Program-made: the position numbers and the translations under genes
Notes under the pieces: model-generated
Told to the model about the DNA's origin: nothing
The model's input: only the letters and a program-made list of their open reading frames with translations
The model's database searches: none
In this document: positions 8,001-21,240 of the stretch, one piece after another
Layout: the number at the start of each line of letters is the position of its first letter
Position numbering within the stretch: position 1 is the first letter of the stretch
NCBI RefSeq assembly: GCF_029433295.1
Contig: NZ_JAQTHV010000002.1
Span: 310,001 to 374,000, forward strand
Direction of reading: 5' to 3'
Source of the DNA: Bifidobacterium sp. ESL0784
GTDB lineage: Bacteria; Actinomycetota; Actinomycetes; Actinomycetales; Bifidobacteriaceae
DNA: 64,000 nt

Positions 8001-11000
8001 TCAGACGCGCTCTACGCCGGAGCGATGCAGGCGCAGAGTCGCCAGCTGGTAAGGCCCCATGCGTAGTTGCGCTCCCTGGGCAGGAATCGGCGCACCGGCT
8101 CGAGACTCCACTAAAGCGGTCGCCAAGGAGTCCTGTACAGGATTTTCCTCGAGCAAATCCGTTTCGCGAACCGTAGCCTGGGCCATAAGAACGTTTGTGC
8201 GCAACTTCGCCGACGCCTGGCCTCCCACGGCCTCATAGAGACGCACGACAATGTCGCCGGACCCGTCGCCAGCCTCCTTGAGCCAATCGAGAACAATATG
8301 GCCACGCTCGCAATCGAGGGACACCAGAGGATCCACTACAGGCAGGTTGCTGAGCACCGGAGCATTCAATTCACTGGCCTCGTCGACCACTTGCGGAAGG
8401 CTCGCCCCGACGCACACCGACCAGGCAAAGCTGTGTACACGCCCGGCATCGGTATGCGGATCGGGATACGTCGGAGATTCAAGCAACGACACCCCCAGCT
8501 GGGTGCCGCACACCCGTTCGTCGCCGTCGAGTTCGCGGACGCTCGCGCCATATGTCGAAGCGTTTGCGACGCCGACGCCGTAATTCGATTCGGCGAGATA
8601 GACGAACCGATGGGTGCAGCTTTCGAAATGTGCCTCGTCGCTTTCGGTATTCTTGCAGACCGGACGCTGCACAGTGCCGTACTGGCATTCGTAGGTCGCG
8701 TTATCCGTCACCAACGCCAGAGGGAACATCACCTTAAGGAAACGATCCTTTTCGTTCCAGTCCACCTGGGAAGTGAAATCGAGCTTTTTCGCGCCGGCTT
8801 TGAGACTTACCGTCATCGAGACGCGGGAAGCCCGACCGAGGTTGCCGCTGATGCGCAGTGTTGCTTGATCATTGTCGTCCTGCTTTTCGATAGTGACATC
8901 GCGCAGACCCTTGGCCACAGGGCCAAGGAACGCATCACGATCGATCTCCCAGGCATCGCGTTCCGAGGGCTTGTCCGTCAGCAACGCATACTGGGCCAGA
9001 TGCTCGCCCGAAGCGACCAATTCACGGCCCTCGGCCAGATCGACCAACGAATCAATCGTCCCCTCTGGCGAGACCAGGACACGCAGTATTCCGTTGTCGA
9101 GGACATAGCCGTCATGTTCACGTTCGCAGGTCACGGGGATACCGCCACGTTGCCCGGTTGACAGGTCGTGCCCTCTCCAATCGGCTTGCGATATCTTGCC
9201 TTGCGCAAGGACTTGCTCGCCGGGCATGGCTTTCGCAATCACGTCGCAGGCCTGTCGAGTCAGTTCCTTGAGCAGCGCCTCATCCCGCTGGTAATCCTCA
9301 CGAGCCAAGCGGTGGGCCCAAGAGATGGCGGAACCCGGCAAAATATCGTGGAATTGGTTCAAAAGCAAGGTCTTCCAGATGCCGTTGATCTGTTCGCGCG
9401 GCACCTTATAGTGCTGGTCGGCGACCGCCGCGACACAGCACAGGTATTCGAGAGCGCGCAATTGCGACTCTTCGGTGCGGCAGCCATTCTTCATGTCCTG
9501 CTGCGAAGTCAGTGTGGCCCGGTGCAGCTCAAGATAGAGCTCACCACGCCAATGGGGACGCTCGTCGCCGGCATCATCCATCTGCCGGGCCAGCTTGTCG
9601 AAGAATTCGTCCGGTGCGGCCGACTGGCAGGTCGCAAGTCCCTCAAGACTGCGCATCCGATGCATGCGCCCCACCATCTCGCGCGTCGGGCCTCCGCCGC
9701 CGTCACCATAGCCGTAGAGCATCAGCGTCTGGTCGATGAGTTCCTTGTCCTGCGCGTTCGATTCGGCATAGCGAAGCTCTTCAGGCTGCATTTCGGAGGC
9801 GTAGGTGTCGGTCGGCGGGAAATGCGTGAGTATTTCGGTGCCGTCGATGCCTTCCCACATGAAGGAGTGATGCGGGAACTTGGTGGTGTCGTTCCAAGAG
9901 ATTTTCTGCGTCAAGAACCATTCGTACCCGGCACGTCGGGCGATCTGCGGGAAGGCCCCGGTGTAGCCGAAGCTGTCGGGCAGCCATATGCCTCGCGGCT
10001 CGACGCCCAGAACGTCCTTGAAATAACGACGGCCGAACGTGATCTGGCGGACCAGGGATTCTCCGGCGGGCATCACCGCGTCGGCTTCGACCCACATGCC
10101 GCCCACCGGTATGAAACGTCCTTCCTTCACCCGCTGCAGCATGCGCTTGAAAATGTCCGGATGCTCCTGCTGAAGCCACTCATACTGCTGCGCGGAACTC
10201 ATGGCGTATCGGAAATCGGGATCATAATCCATCAGGGCCAAGGCGTTGGAAACGGTTCTGGCGACCTTGCGGTGGGTCTCGCGCTTGGGCCACATATACG
10301 CGGAATCGATATGCGAATGTCCGATGGCGTTTTCATGCAACACGTCTTTCGGTGCTTCGCTTGACAGCACTTCCTTAAGGCATGCGCGAGCAGCGCCCAA
10401 TGTGCCTTCGATATCGTCATCATCGTAGGCGTTCAACGAACGCTGCAGGGCTTTGACGGCTTTCCAATAGCGGACGGTGGAGGAATCCAGCGACCTGATC
10501 AGGCCACGCACCACTTCGAGGTCACGCGCGTAATCCCATAGCTCTTCATCAAAAGCGGCGATATCGATGCGCTTGAGCAGATACGGCAGATCGCGCTTGC
10601 CGGTCGGACCTTCGCCCAGATCCGTGCTGCGCGCCGGCCAACCGACGAGATAAGGATTGCTGGCCGTCTCGATATAGAACCTGAACGAGCCATCGGCATT
10701 GATCAGGTCAGGCAGGCTTGCGCTGCCGGTCAGTCTGACCCAGCTGTTTAACGGGTGCAGTCCCTTGATGGCAGTGCCGTCGGCGCGGTATACTAAGCCT
10801 TCGGCCTGGCCTCCGACCTTGTCGGGCTCCCAACCGAGATCCACCACGAGTTCGAGAGTCTGCTCGCCGGCAAGGCTTTCCTGAGGAACGGTGCCTTCGA
10901 CGCGGAACCATGTGGTTCCCCATGTCGTACCCCACTTCTCGCCGAAACGTGCGGGCGAAAACTCCACTTGACTACGCTCAGCACGTTCTATGAACGCACC

Positions 11001-11135
11001 CGCCGGCTCGGGCTCTCCGGGATTCTCGACCATCGCCACATCGCACGAAACGACGGTACGCTCGATATGGGGCTCGATCCGGTCGTGTAGGAACCGGCCG
11101 CATTTGGCCAATTCACGATCAACTTTAATCTTCAT
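8001..11135 (-). CDS. GH38 alpha-mannosidase
   Basis: A zinc-dependent retaining alpha-mannosidase of family GH38, 1044 aa, the usual length for bacterial enzymes. Domains in order are an N-terminal beta domain, the catalytic alpha/beta barrel, a three-helix bundle and C-terminal beta sandwiches. Metal-binding motif GHSHIDSAYMWP (His275, Asp277) and nucleophile motif WLPDSFGYTG (Asp387) are intact, and NQFHDILPGSAI follows in the bundle. No signal peptide, so it acts on imported oligosaccharides. The ATG at 11135 follows AGGGGAAAAG. A longer frame upstream overlaps the end of the GH2 gene and is not used. It lies 64 nt after GH2 and 48 nt before the GH115-like gene. Confidence 0.95.
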   Translation of the reverse strand: MKIKVDRELAKCGRFLHDRIEPHIERTVVSCDVAMVENPGEPEPAGAFIERAERSQVEFSPARFGEKWGTTWGTTWFRVEGTVPQESLAGEQTLELVVDLGWEPDKVGGQAEGLVYRADGTAIKGLHPLNSWVRLTGSASLPDLINADGSFRFYIETASNPYLVGWPARSTDLGEGPTGKRDLPYLLKRIDIAAFDEELWDYARDLEVVRGLIRSLDSSTVRYWKAVKALQRSLNAYDDDDIEGTLGAARACLKEVLSSEAPKDVLHENAIGHSHIDSAYMWPKRETHRKVARTVSNALALMDYDPDFRYAMSSAQQYEWLQQEHPDIFKRMLQRVKEGRFIPVGGMWVEADAVMPAGESLVRQITFGRRYFKDVLGVEPRGIWLPDSFGYTGAFPQIARRAGYEWFLTQKISWNDTTKFPHHSFMWEGIDGTEILTHFPPTDTYASEMQPEELRYAESNAQDKELIDQTLMLYGYGDGGGGPTREMVGRMHRMRSLEGLATCQSAAPDEFFDKLARQMDDAGDERPHWRGELYLELHRATLTSQQDMKNGCRTEESQLRALEYLCCVAAVADQHYKVPREQINGIWKTLLLNQFHDILPGSAISWAHRLAREDYQRDEALLKELTRQACDVIAKAMPGEQVLAQGKISQADWRGHDLSTGQRGGIPVTCEREHDGYVLDNGILRVLVSPEGTIDSLVDLAEGRELVASGEHLAQYALLTDKPSERDAWEIDRDAFLGPVAKGLRDVTIEKQDDNDQATLRISGNLGRASRVSMTVSLKAGAKKLDFTSQVDWNEKDRFLKVMFPLALVTDNATYECQYGTVQRPVCKNTESDEAHFESCTHRFVYLAESNYGVGVANASTYGASVRELDGDERVCGTQLGVSLLESPTYPDPHTDAGRVHSFAWSVCVGASLPQVVDEASELNAPVLSNLPVVDPLVSLDCERGHIVLDWLKEAGDGSGDIVVRLYEAVGGQASAKLRTNVLMAQATVRETDLLEENPVQDSLATALVESRAGAPIPAQGAQLRMGPYQLATLRLHRSGVERV

Positions 11136-11188
11136 CTTTTCCCCTATCACATTTCCGCGTGTAACGGAAATTGCTGGTTCGGTTTGAT

Positions 11189-11199
11189 TTGATATTGAA
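11189..11199. promoter_or_regulatory. Shared motif TTGATATTGAA, copy 2
   Basis: Second exact copy of the 11-mer at 5913-5923. It lies directly after the GH2 stop codon and ahead of the GH38 start. The role is unknown. Confidence 0.3.
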
Positions 11200-14499
<3,300 letters not shown>

Positions 14500-14518
14500 T
14501 CAACAGCCACGTACAGAT

Positions 14519-14562
14519 ATCATGAGAGCAACACATCACTACACATGTGTTGCTCTCATGAT
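14519..14562 (-). terminator. Strong hairpin after solute-binding protein gene
   Basis: A perfect 18-bp stem (14519-14536 with 14545-14562, core GAGAGCAACACAT) closes an 8-nt loop. There is no U-tract. It lies 36 nt past the stop of the binding-protein gene and 82 nt ahead of the GH2 start. It may stabilise the transporter mRNA or attenuate read-through into the glycosidase genes. Confidence 0.65.
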
Positions 14563-14597
14563 TATCAATTGCACTTCTTTAAACAGCTGTGGAGTAC

Positions 14598-15947
14598 TTA
14601 CTTGCCAGTGACCTTATAGCCCTGCTGGTTGCCATAAGTGACCAAAGCCTTCTGATACTCCTTCAGCGCCTTCTCGAAAGTGGTCTGGCCCTGATAGGCC
14701 TTGCCGACCGTATCCATGGTGATGGAGTTGGCATAGGCCTGATACGGGAGGAACTGCCAACCGCTCACGACGTTCTTGCCGCTCTCAAGGAAGACCTTGT
14801 TGATCTGCTGGCCACCGAAGTAGTCGGACTTCTCGTTGAGGAACTCTTGGGAAGACAGTTCCTTCTTGGTGGAGACATAGCCGCCGCTCTGCTTGAACAG
14901 ATCGATGGATTCCTGAGAGGTGTTGAGCCAACGAAGGAAGGCAGCCGCCAAAGCGGGGTTGGCCGACTTCTTCAGCACGACTTCGGAAGAACCACCGTAG
15001 TTTGCGGAAGCAGGCTTGCCATCATAAGAAGGCATCGGGGCGACGCGCCACTGGCCGGCGGTCTCCTTGACGGAGGACTTGAAGGCACCGGCCATCCAGG
15101 AGCCGGAGACCACAGAGGCGATCTTGCCCTTGTTGGCAGCCTGATACCATTCAGTGCCCTGATTGGTCAGCGAGGAGATGTAGTGGTTCTTGAACAGGTA
15201 GTCCCAGTTCTTGGCCCAACGCATGGCACCTGGATCGTTCAGATTGATCTCGACGTTGGTGCCGTTGACCTTGTAAGCATGGCTTCCGGCCTGCCACAGC
15301 ATAGAGGTGATGAAGTTGCCCTGGCCGGAATCGTTGGTGATGTAGACGCTGGAATCCTTCTCATGGAGAATCTTCGCATCCTGCATGTACTCGTCCCAGG
15401 TCTTCGGAGGATTGGTGATGCCTGCGGCATCGAAGACCTGCTTGTTGTAGAACATGACCATCGGGCCGGTGTCCTGCGGCAGACCATAGATGCTGCTGCC
15501 ACTGGTCACGCCTTCCCAAGCGGACTTGACGAACTTGTTCTTGTACTTGGCAAAGCCGTACTGCGAAAGATCCAGCAGATTGCCAGGGACCGAGAACTGC
15601 GGGATGGCCTGATATTCGATCTGGGAGATGTCAGGAATGCCGGAGCTGGCCTTCAGAACGTTCTGCAGCTTGGTGTAGACGGTCATGCCCGTGCCAGGGT
15701 TGACGACCTTGACATGAACCTTCGGATATTTCTTCTCAAACGCCGCCGCTTGGGCCTTGGCGCTGTCGGTCCAAGTCCAGTAGGTGATCGTGCCGCCCTT
15801 CTGCAGGGCCGCGTCCAAATCGCCTTCCTTTCCGCCGTTCGAGCCGCTGGCGCTGTTTGACGAGCCGCCGCAACCCGCAAGGCCTGCAGCAGCCATAGCG
15901 ATGGCTGCGACTCCTGCCACGAAGCGAACTACCTTTGTACGTTTCAT
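14598..15947 (-). CDS. Extracellular solute-binding protein (sugar ABC importer)
   Basis: A 449-aa lipoprotein of the family 1 carbohydrate-binding proteins. It captures oligosaccharide outside the membrane and hands it to the two permeases encoded just upstream. The signal peptide runs to the lipobox LAGC at residues 23-26, followed by a Ser/Gly/Asn linker. The periplasmic-binding-protein fold fills the rest, with YWTWTDSAKAQAAAFEKKYP at its N-terminal edge. Ribosome-binding site AAAGG. No ATPase gene is encoded nearby, so a shared MsmK-type ATPase elsewhere is expected. The context of GH51, GH115-like, GH38 and GH2 enzymes suggests a mixed plant-type oligosaccharide as ligand. The ligand itself is inferred. 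Confidence 0.92.
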   Translation of the reverse strand: MKRTKVVRFVAGVAAIAMAAAGLAGCGGSSNSASGSNGGKEGDLDAALQKGGTITYWTWTDSAKAQAAAFEKKYPKVHVKVVNPGTGMTVYTKLQNVLKASSGIPDISQIEYQAIPQFSVPGNLLDLSQYGFAKYKNKFVKSAWEGVTSGSSIYGLPQDTGPMVMFYNKQVFDAAGITNPPKTWDEYMQDAKILHEKDSSVYITNDSGQGNFITSMLWQAGSHAYKVNGTNVEINLNDPGAMRWAKNWDYLFKNHYISSLTNQGTEWYQAANKGKIASVVSGSWMAGAFKSSVKETAGQWRVAPMPSYDGKPASANYGGSSEVVLKKSANPALAAAFLRWLNTSQESIDLFKQSGGYVSTKKELSSQEFLNEKSDYFGGQQINKVFLESGKNVVSGWQFLPYQAYANSITMDTVGKAYQGQTTFEKALKEYQKALVTYGNQQGYKVTGK

Positions 15948-16001
15948 TGAAGGTACCTTTCTTTCTAATTTACTAAAATCTGAACAGTTTGATTACCGAC
16001 A

Positions 16002-16922
16002 TCACTGCTTCACGCTGCCGGCACTCAGGCCGGACTCCCAGTAACGCTGGAGCATGAGGAAGATGATGATAATCGGGATGACGGTGACAAGCGCACCCAT
16101 GATGACCAGGTTGTAGATTGGCTTTGGAGTGGCCGAGCCGGTCGCCTGTGCGTTCCATTCCGCCAGGCCGACTGTCAACGGATACCACTTCGGGTCGTTG
16201 AGCATGATCAACGGGAGGAAGTAGTTGTTCCATGTAGACACGATGGCGAACAGCAGCACGGTGACGATGCAGGGCATCAGCAAGGGAAGGACGATCTGGA
16301 AGAAGATTCGGACCTCTCCAGCGCCATCCACACGCGCCGATTCAACGATTTCCCTTGGCACACCCGACTGCACATAACTGATAACCAAATAGAACCCGAA
16401 CGGGCTGATGAGCGAGGGAAGTATCACCGCCAGCGGGGTATTGGTGAGGCCCAACTTTGCGAACAGCAGGAAGGTGGGGACGACCAAGGCGTTGCCGGGA
16501 ATGGCGATGGCGCCGATGATGATCGCCATAACGATTTGCTTGCCGGCAAAGTCGAACATGGCCATGCCATATCCTGCCAGCGCCGCCAGCAAAGTGGCGC
16601 CGCCCGCACCGATGACCACGTACATCACCGTGTTGCCCAGCCACCTCAGGAACGATCCGTCCTCATAGGTGAATGTCGCCTTGAGATTTTCGACGATGTT
16701 GAGCTTGTGCCCGAAACCGAGGCCGAAAGTCGAGAGAATATCGGCCTGGCTCTTGGTTGCATTCAGTAACAGCCACAACAGCGGGATAACCGAATAGAGC
16801 GCCAATACCAGCATGAATATGAACAGTACGGGGGAATGACGGCGTGAATAGCCGTTCTTCCTGACACCGGATCCGGTGGAGACCGCTACGGTCGCAGCGT
16901 TTTTCGTATTCTTACGAGACAT
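16002..16922 (-). CDS. Carbohydrate ABC transporter permease (MalG type)
   Basis: A 306-aa inner-membrane permease with six predicted helices after a basic, Ser/Arg/Asn-rich N-terminus. The EAA loop for ATPase contact is ESARVDGAGEVRIFFQIVLP, near residue 195. It pairs with the MalF-type permease encoded 18 nt upstream, and the binding protein follows 54 nt downstream. Ribosome-binding site AAGGAG. The order permease-permease-binding protein is the reverse of many sugar operons but occurs in bifidobacteria. Confidence 0.92.
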   Translation of the reverse strand: MSRKNTKNAATVAVSTGSGVRKNGYSRRHSPVLFIFMLVLALYSVIPLLWLLLNATKSQADILSTFGLGFGHKLNIVENLKATFTYEDGSFLRWLGNTVMYVVIGAGGATLLAALAGYGMAMFDFAGKQIVMAIIIGAIAIPGNALVVPTFLLFAKLGLTNTPLAVILPSLISPFGFYLVISYVQSGVPREIVESARVDGAGEVRIFFQIVLPLLMPCIVTVLLFAIVSTWNNYFLPLIMLNDPKWYPLTVGLAEWNAQATGSATPKPIYNLVIMGALVTVIPIIIIFLMLQRYWESGLSAGSVKQ

Positions 16923-16940
16923 CTTTTTCTCCTTGCGATC

Positions 16941-17888
16941 TCAGTCGATATTCTTTGAACCGTGGTTCTGCGTCACGAACGCAAGCACACCGGTGATCAG
17001 GCCCATGATGATGGCCAACGCCGCCGCCAAGTTGTACTGGCTGCCATTCAGCGAGAGGTTGTATGCCCAGAGGTTCGGGGTATAGCTACTCGAAATCGCA
17101 TTCGGCGCCGGAGTCTGCAACAGCTGTGGTTCGCTGAAGAGCTGGAATGTACCGATGATCGAGAACATGAAGGAAATCAAAAGCTGGCCCTTGATCGCAG
17201 GGACCTTGATATGCCAAGCAACCTGCCATTCGCTTGCTCCGTCAAGCCTTGCCGCCTCATAGAGCTCGGTCGGAATGGTTTTCAGACCGGAGTAAAGGAT
17301 GAGCATGTTGTAGCCCGTGAACGACCATGTCATAATGTTGCCGATGGACCACAGGATCACGTTCTTGGCCAGCGGCTGCAGTGAGAGACCGAACAGGGCA
17401 TTGATATTGGCTGTCAGACCGAACTGATTGCCATACAGGAATTCCCAAATAAGCACGGCGACCACTCCAGGAACCGCGTAAGGCAGGAACAGAAGGATTC
17501 GGAAGGCCGAGCGACCAACCAACCGCGCACTGTCGATGGCCAACGCAGCAAGAAGAGCGAGCCCCAACATGATCGGCACCTGGATCAGGAAGACGCGGAT
17601 AACGCGCCAGAGTCCATCCCAGAACAAACCATTCGTCAGAATCGCAACATAATTGCTTAAGCCGGTGAAAACCCTGCCGCCAATCAATTTATCAGTGAAC
17701 ACACTGAGATACAGCGCATAGATAATCGGCATGATAATTGCTATGACAAAGAAAATAAGGAAAGGCGTGATGAAGGCCCACCCAATTAAGCCATTGCGAC
17801 GATGCTTATGAGCTTTCTGGATGTTTTTCGGCCGAGAACCCTTTCCAAATTTTCGCGACGATTGTACAGCTTCTGTATTCGCGTCCAT
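16941..17888 (-). CDS. Carbohydrate ABC transporter permease (MalF type)
   Basis: A 315-aa membrane permease with a basic N-terminus rich in Lys/Arg and about six helices. The EAA loop is YEAARLDGASEWQVAWHIKV, near residue 210. It is the first gene of the transporter operon, with a strong ribosome-binding site AGGAGGAAGA. Upstream lies a 554-nt non-coding region holding a perfect palindrome and a long hairpin. It forms the channel with the MalG-type permease that follows. Confidence 0.92.
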   Translation of the reverse strand: MDANTEAVQSSRKFGKGSRPKNIQKAHKHRRNGLIGWAFITPFLIFFVIAIIMPIIYALYLSVFTDKLIGGRVFTGLSNYVAILTNGLFWDGLWRVIRVFLIQVPIMLGLALLAALAIDSARLVGRSAFRILLFLPYAVPGVVAVLIWEFLYGNQFGLTANINALFGLSLQPLAKNVILWSIGNIMTWSFTGYNMLILYSGLKTIPTELYEAARLDGASEWQVAWHIKVPAIKGQLLISFMFSIIGTFQLFSEPQLLQTPAPNAISSSYTPNLWAYNLSLNGSQYNLAAALAIIMGLITGVLAFVTQNHGSKNID

Positions 17889-17986
17889 TCTTCCTCCTTA
17901 TGGCTTTACAGCTTTGCAAAGCCTCATATTGGCAACCCGACATCCGTGTGGGAGGTCAATCTTTTTTAACCATATCCAAATCCGTT

Positions 17987-18000
17987 TTTGAATATTCAAA
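17987..18000. promoter_or_regulatory. Palindrome TTTGAATATTCAAA ahead of transporter operon
   Basis: A perfect 14-bp palindrome about 100 nt upstream of the MalF-type start. Read on the minus strand, TTGAAT inside it could be a -35 box, with GATATG 17 nt further as a -10 box. An operator overlapping the -35 box would fit LacI-type repression. This is inference. The remaining sequence up to 18328 is AT-rich and shows no convincing gene. Confidence 0.4.
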
Positions 18001-18328
18001 GTTGCCATAGTTTGCTTTGAAATCATATTTCGACATTGAATAACCTAACGTACTATTTATATCAATACGACAAATATACAATTACCGAAGCTAAAAAACG
18101 CCAAAGCGATGGCAGGAAGCCAATTATCAGGCCTCATGCCATCGCCAAGATAGGGAATTGCCTATTCTGTCCCAACGGGTGCCCTATCAGTCTCTCCCGA
18201 ACCCGGCCGACAAGGAAAGATTATTACAGAGTGCCGGATCGGTACCAATGCGTTGCTACGGCGCAACCTTGCCCGAACAAACTTGTTTTTATTTTTTTAT
18301 TCGCTTTTAAAAAGCACCATTAGTCAGA

Positions 18329-18420
18329 GCGATGGGGACGATATATGCGTTGCTCGACCGTAAAGACTCGGCCTGAGCGGCCCGGAGCGTGCCGAGCAAT
18401 GTATATATCGTCCCCATCGC
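18329..18420 (-). terminator. Very long hairpin after manD
   Basis: Arms 18329-18346 and 18403-18420 pair perfectly over 18 bp (GCGATGGGGACGATATAT). The stem continues for 10 more pairs with two G-U pairs (18347-18356 with 18393-18402), giving about 28 bp around a GC-rich 36-nt loop. It starts 22 nt past the manD stop codon. No U-tract follows. It is probably the 3' boundary of the uxaC-uxuB-manD transcript or a processing/stability element. Confidence 0.65.
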
Positions 18421-18442
18421 GGCAGCCACTAAGAAAAATCAC

Positions 18443-19690
18443 TCACCACTCGTGCATGGTACCGTCGAGCAGACGATCGACCGGCAGCGGAGCCGGCTGA
18501 TATGGGTACTTCGCGGCGAGCTTCTCGTCGAAGTCGACGCCGAGACCCGGCTTGTTGCCCGGGTGCAGGTAGCCGTCCTTGAACGTATAGGAAGTATGGA
18601 ACACTTCGAGCGTCTCGTCGCTGTGCTTCATGTACTCCTGGATGCCGAAGTTCGGAATTGCAAGATCCAAGTGCAGGTTCGCGGCCATGCCGACCGGCGA
18701 GACGTCGGTGGGGCCGTGGAAGCCGGACTTGACACCGAAGAGCTCGGCGAAGGCCATGAGCTTCTTCATGTGGGTAAGTCCTCCGGTGTGGGTGACGGCC
18801 GAACGCACGTAGTCGATGAGCTGCTCCTCGATCAGGGTGATGTAATCGGTCCAGGAGTTGATGATCTCGCCGATGGCGATCGGGGTGGTGGTGTGCTCGC
18901 GCACCAGACGCAGGAACTGCTGGTTGTCCTCCGCGGGCGTGGTGTCCTCCATCCAGAAGAGGTCGTAAGGCTCGAGCGCCTTGCCGAAGCGAGCGGCCTC
19001 GATCGGGCGCAGACGATGGTGGGAATCGTGCAGCAGGATCAGATCCTTGCCGTACTTGTTGCGCACTTCCTCAAAGACTCCGGGAATGGTGTTGAGGTAT
19101 GTGCGTGCGTCCCAGACTTCCTCGACCGGAACGCTGGTGCGACGGGCGGGCTCGTAGTCGTAACGCATGCCCTTCTCGCCCTTACCGGTCTGTGCGTTGG
19201 CCGAAGCCGCGACGCCGTAGGTCGAAGGAATGCCGGGCAGCGCGTACTGGATACGCGTGGCCTTGAAGCCCATGTCACGATACATATCAATCGAATCGAA
19301 CAGGCTCGGCAAATCGGTGCCGGAGGCGTGCGCATAAGTCAGGATACCCTTGCGCGATGCGCCTCCAAGCAGGTCATAGACCGGAACGCCGAGCTTCTTG
19401 CCCTTGATATCCCAGAGTGCCACATCGACGGCAGAAATGGCGGCCATGGTCACCGGTCCGCGCTTCCAATAGGCACCCTTATAGAGGTACTGCCACATAT
19501 CCTCGATGTTGTCCTCGTTCTTGCCGATCAGCGACGGAGCGATGGTCTTCAGGTACTCCGCGGCGACCAGTTCGCGCCCGTTGAGCGTCGCGTCGCCAAG
19601 TCCTACGATGCCGTCCGTCGTCGTAAGTTTGAGAACGACGAAATTACGCCCCGGACTCGTGACGAAAACCTCGGCCTTTTCGATAGCCAT
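18443..19690 (-). CDS. manD: D-mannonate dehydratase, enolase superfamily (ManD/RspA-like)
   Basis: A 415-aa enolase-superfamily protein. The family dehydrates D-mannonate to 2-keto-3-deoxygluconate, with Mg as cofactor. Metal ligands are visible in LLHDSHHRL (Asp, near residue 222), [10 protein letters not shown] (Glu, near 248) and [10 protein letters not shown] (Glu, near 274). The N-terminal capping domain runs to about residue 120. Ribosome-binding site AAAGGAA. It follows uxuB and uxaC on the same strand, which supports mannonate as substrate. Many ManD-like proteins are catalytically weak and act on other acid sugars, so activity is likely but not certain. The usual UxuA dehydratase is absent from the locus. 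Confidence 0.88.
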   Translation of the reverse strand: MAIEKAEVFVTSPGRNFVVLKLTTTDGIVGLGDATLNGRELVAAEYLKTIAPSLIGKNEDNIEDMWQYLYKGAYWKRGPVTMAAISAVDVALWDIKGKKLGVPVYDLLGGASRKGILTYAHASGTDLPSLFDSIDMYRDMGFKATRIQYALPGIPSTYGVAASANAQTGKGEKGMRYDYEPARRTSVPVEEVWDARTYLNTIPGVFEEVRNKYGKDLILLHDSHHRLRPIEAARFGKALEPYDLFWMEDTTPAEDNQQFLRLVREHTTTPIAIGEIINSWTDYITLIEEQLIDYVRSAVTHTGGLTHMKKLMAFAELFGVKSGFHGPTDVSPVGMAANLHLDLAIPNFGIQEYMKHSDETLEVFHTSYTFKDGYLHPGNKPGLGVDFDEKLAAKYPYQPAPLPVDRLLDGTMHEW

Positions 19691-19783
19691 ATCGATTCCT
19701 TTCTGTTGTACAAATCATTACGGCCGTAGCCGCGTACTGCACGTTTGTCTATATATATTGTCTGTTGACTAGTGGGTTAACGC

Positions 19784-21208
19784 TCAGGCCTGATGAGCCT
19801 TGGCCGCTTTGTCCACTTCACTGATCTGACGCACGACCTCGTCAACGAATGACGAAGAGCTGGCGAGTTCCTCGCTGAGATAGGCGACGACCTTCTTGAC
19901 GGCCCCTGCATCGATGTTCCCGCTGGCGTCACGGCAGGCTTTGCCAAGAGACACGACCTCATCCTTGTTGACATCGCCGAGTTTGTCGCTGAAACGGTCG
20001 AGGAAGAGCACCCAAGCCGCGATGGCACGGGCGGCAGGAACCGCGGGATTCCCGTCCTTCAACGCCCGCAAAGCGGCAGGGACAATGCGAACGGGAAGTT
20101 TTTGCGAACCATCGGTCGCGATCTGCATCAACAGGTGACGGATGCGGGGGTTCGAGAAACGTTCCAGCAGTTTCGCACGGTATTCGTCGGTGGGAACGGG
20201 AACATACTGTCCGGCCATATCCCACCATTCATTGATCCAGCCACGCAAGGTCGGATCGGAAACGGCGTCGCAAACGGTTTCGCGGCCGAACAACGGGCCG
20301 CAGTAAGCCAGAGTGGAATGGGAACCGTTGAGCATCCACAGTTTGCGCTGCTCGTAAGGAGTCACATCGTCGGTAATGATGGCCCCTACCTCATCCCATG
20401 CCGGGCGTCCTGACGGGAACTCCCCGGCGATCACCCATTCGCGGAACGGCTCGGTGCGCACCGGAGCGGCATCATGCCAACCTTTCGTGCGTTCGACCAG
20501 ATCGATATCGGTCGGCGTGGTGGCAGGAGTGATGCGATCGACCATTGACGTGGCCCAAGCGACGTTGAGACGTGTCCAGTCAAGCAATGACGGATCGACT
20601 TCGGCGATGGCCTGCTCGACCACTTTGCGGAACGCGGCACCGTTACCGGCCAGATTGTCGCAAGGTAGCACGGTGATCGGGCCGGCTCCCGCGCTTCTGC
20701 GGGCGAGAAAACCCACGACCATACGGACGGGAATCGTTTTGAGCCCGCCCGCTTCCGGATCAGCCTTCAAAGCCTGAAGATCGGAGACAACATTGGCATC
20801 GGAAACGTCCAGATCGCCATTCTGAGCACGCATATACCCGGCCTCGGTGACCGTGGAAGTGACGATCGAGATATCAGGATCGGCGAAACGAAGACGCAAA
20901 GCCGCTGTGTCCGAGCCCGCATGCATGGAGGAAATCGAGGAAATGACTTCGAATTCGTCACCTTGGGCGCCGGAAGTAATCAGGGTATACACACAGCCCT
21001 GCGCTTCAAGCAGGTTGCTCATCCTCAGTCCGAGACCGGTGAATCCGGCGATACCCCATTGCGCCGCATCGGATGCATGCTGGGTGTACCAAGACTGGTG
21101 TGCCCGCGTGAAATTGCCGATTCCTAGATGAATGATTCTTTCGGGAGCCGCCGGACGGCCATCCTTTTCACGGCTGATCGCCGGAACCGAAGCGTTTACC
21201 TTTGACAT
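19784..21208 (-). CDS. uxuB: Fructuronate reductase (mannitol dehydrogenase family)
   Basis: A polyol-specific long-chain dehydrogenase of 474 aa. It reduces D-fructuronate to D-mannonate with NADH in the cytoplasm. The Rossmann motif is HLGIGNFTRAHQ, near residue 28, and the family signature WMLNGSHSTLAYCG lies near residue 290. The ATG at 21208 has AAGGAG five nt upstream. A GTG directly before it is in frame but is not needed. It sits 32 nt after uxaC and 93 nt before manD, so the three catabolic steps from glucuronate are encoded in pathway order. Confidence 0.92.
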   Translation of the reverse strand: MSKVNASVPAISREKDGRPAAPERIIHLGIGNFTRAHQSWYTQHASDAAQWGIAGFTGLGLRMSNLLEAQGCVYTLITSGAQGDEFEVISSISSMHAGSDTAALRLRFADPDISIVTSTVTEAGYMRAQNGDLDVSDANVVSDLQALKADPEAGGLKTIPVRMVVGFLARRSAGAGPITVLPCDNLAGNGAAFRKVVEQAIAEVDPSLLDWTRLNVAWATSMVDRITPATTPTDIDLVERTKGWHDAAPVRTEPFREWVIAGEFPSGRPAWDEVGAIITDDVTPYEQRKLWMLNGSHSTLAYCGPLFGRETVCDAVSDPTLRGWINEWWDMAGQYVPVPTDEYRAKLLERFSNPRIRHLLMQIATDGSQKLPVRIVPAALRALKDGNPAVPAARAIAAWVLFLDRFSDKLGDVNKDEVVSLGKACRDASGNIDAGAVKKVVAYLSEELASSSSFVDEVVRQISEVDKAAKAHQA

Positions 21209-21240
21209 CACTGCTCCTTACGCTTCTATTTTCCAAACCC

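Noticed and set aside
18036-18323. Open frame of 95 codons upstream of the importer operon
   Set aside because: No ribosome-binding site, no recognisable domain and irregular composition. It lies in a promoter region and overlaps likely regulatory sequence.
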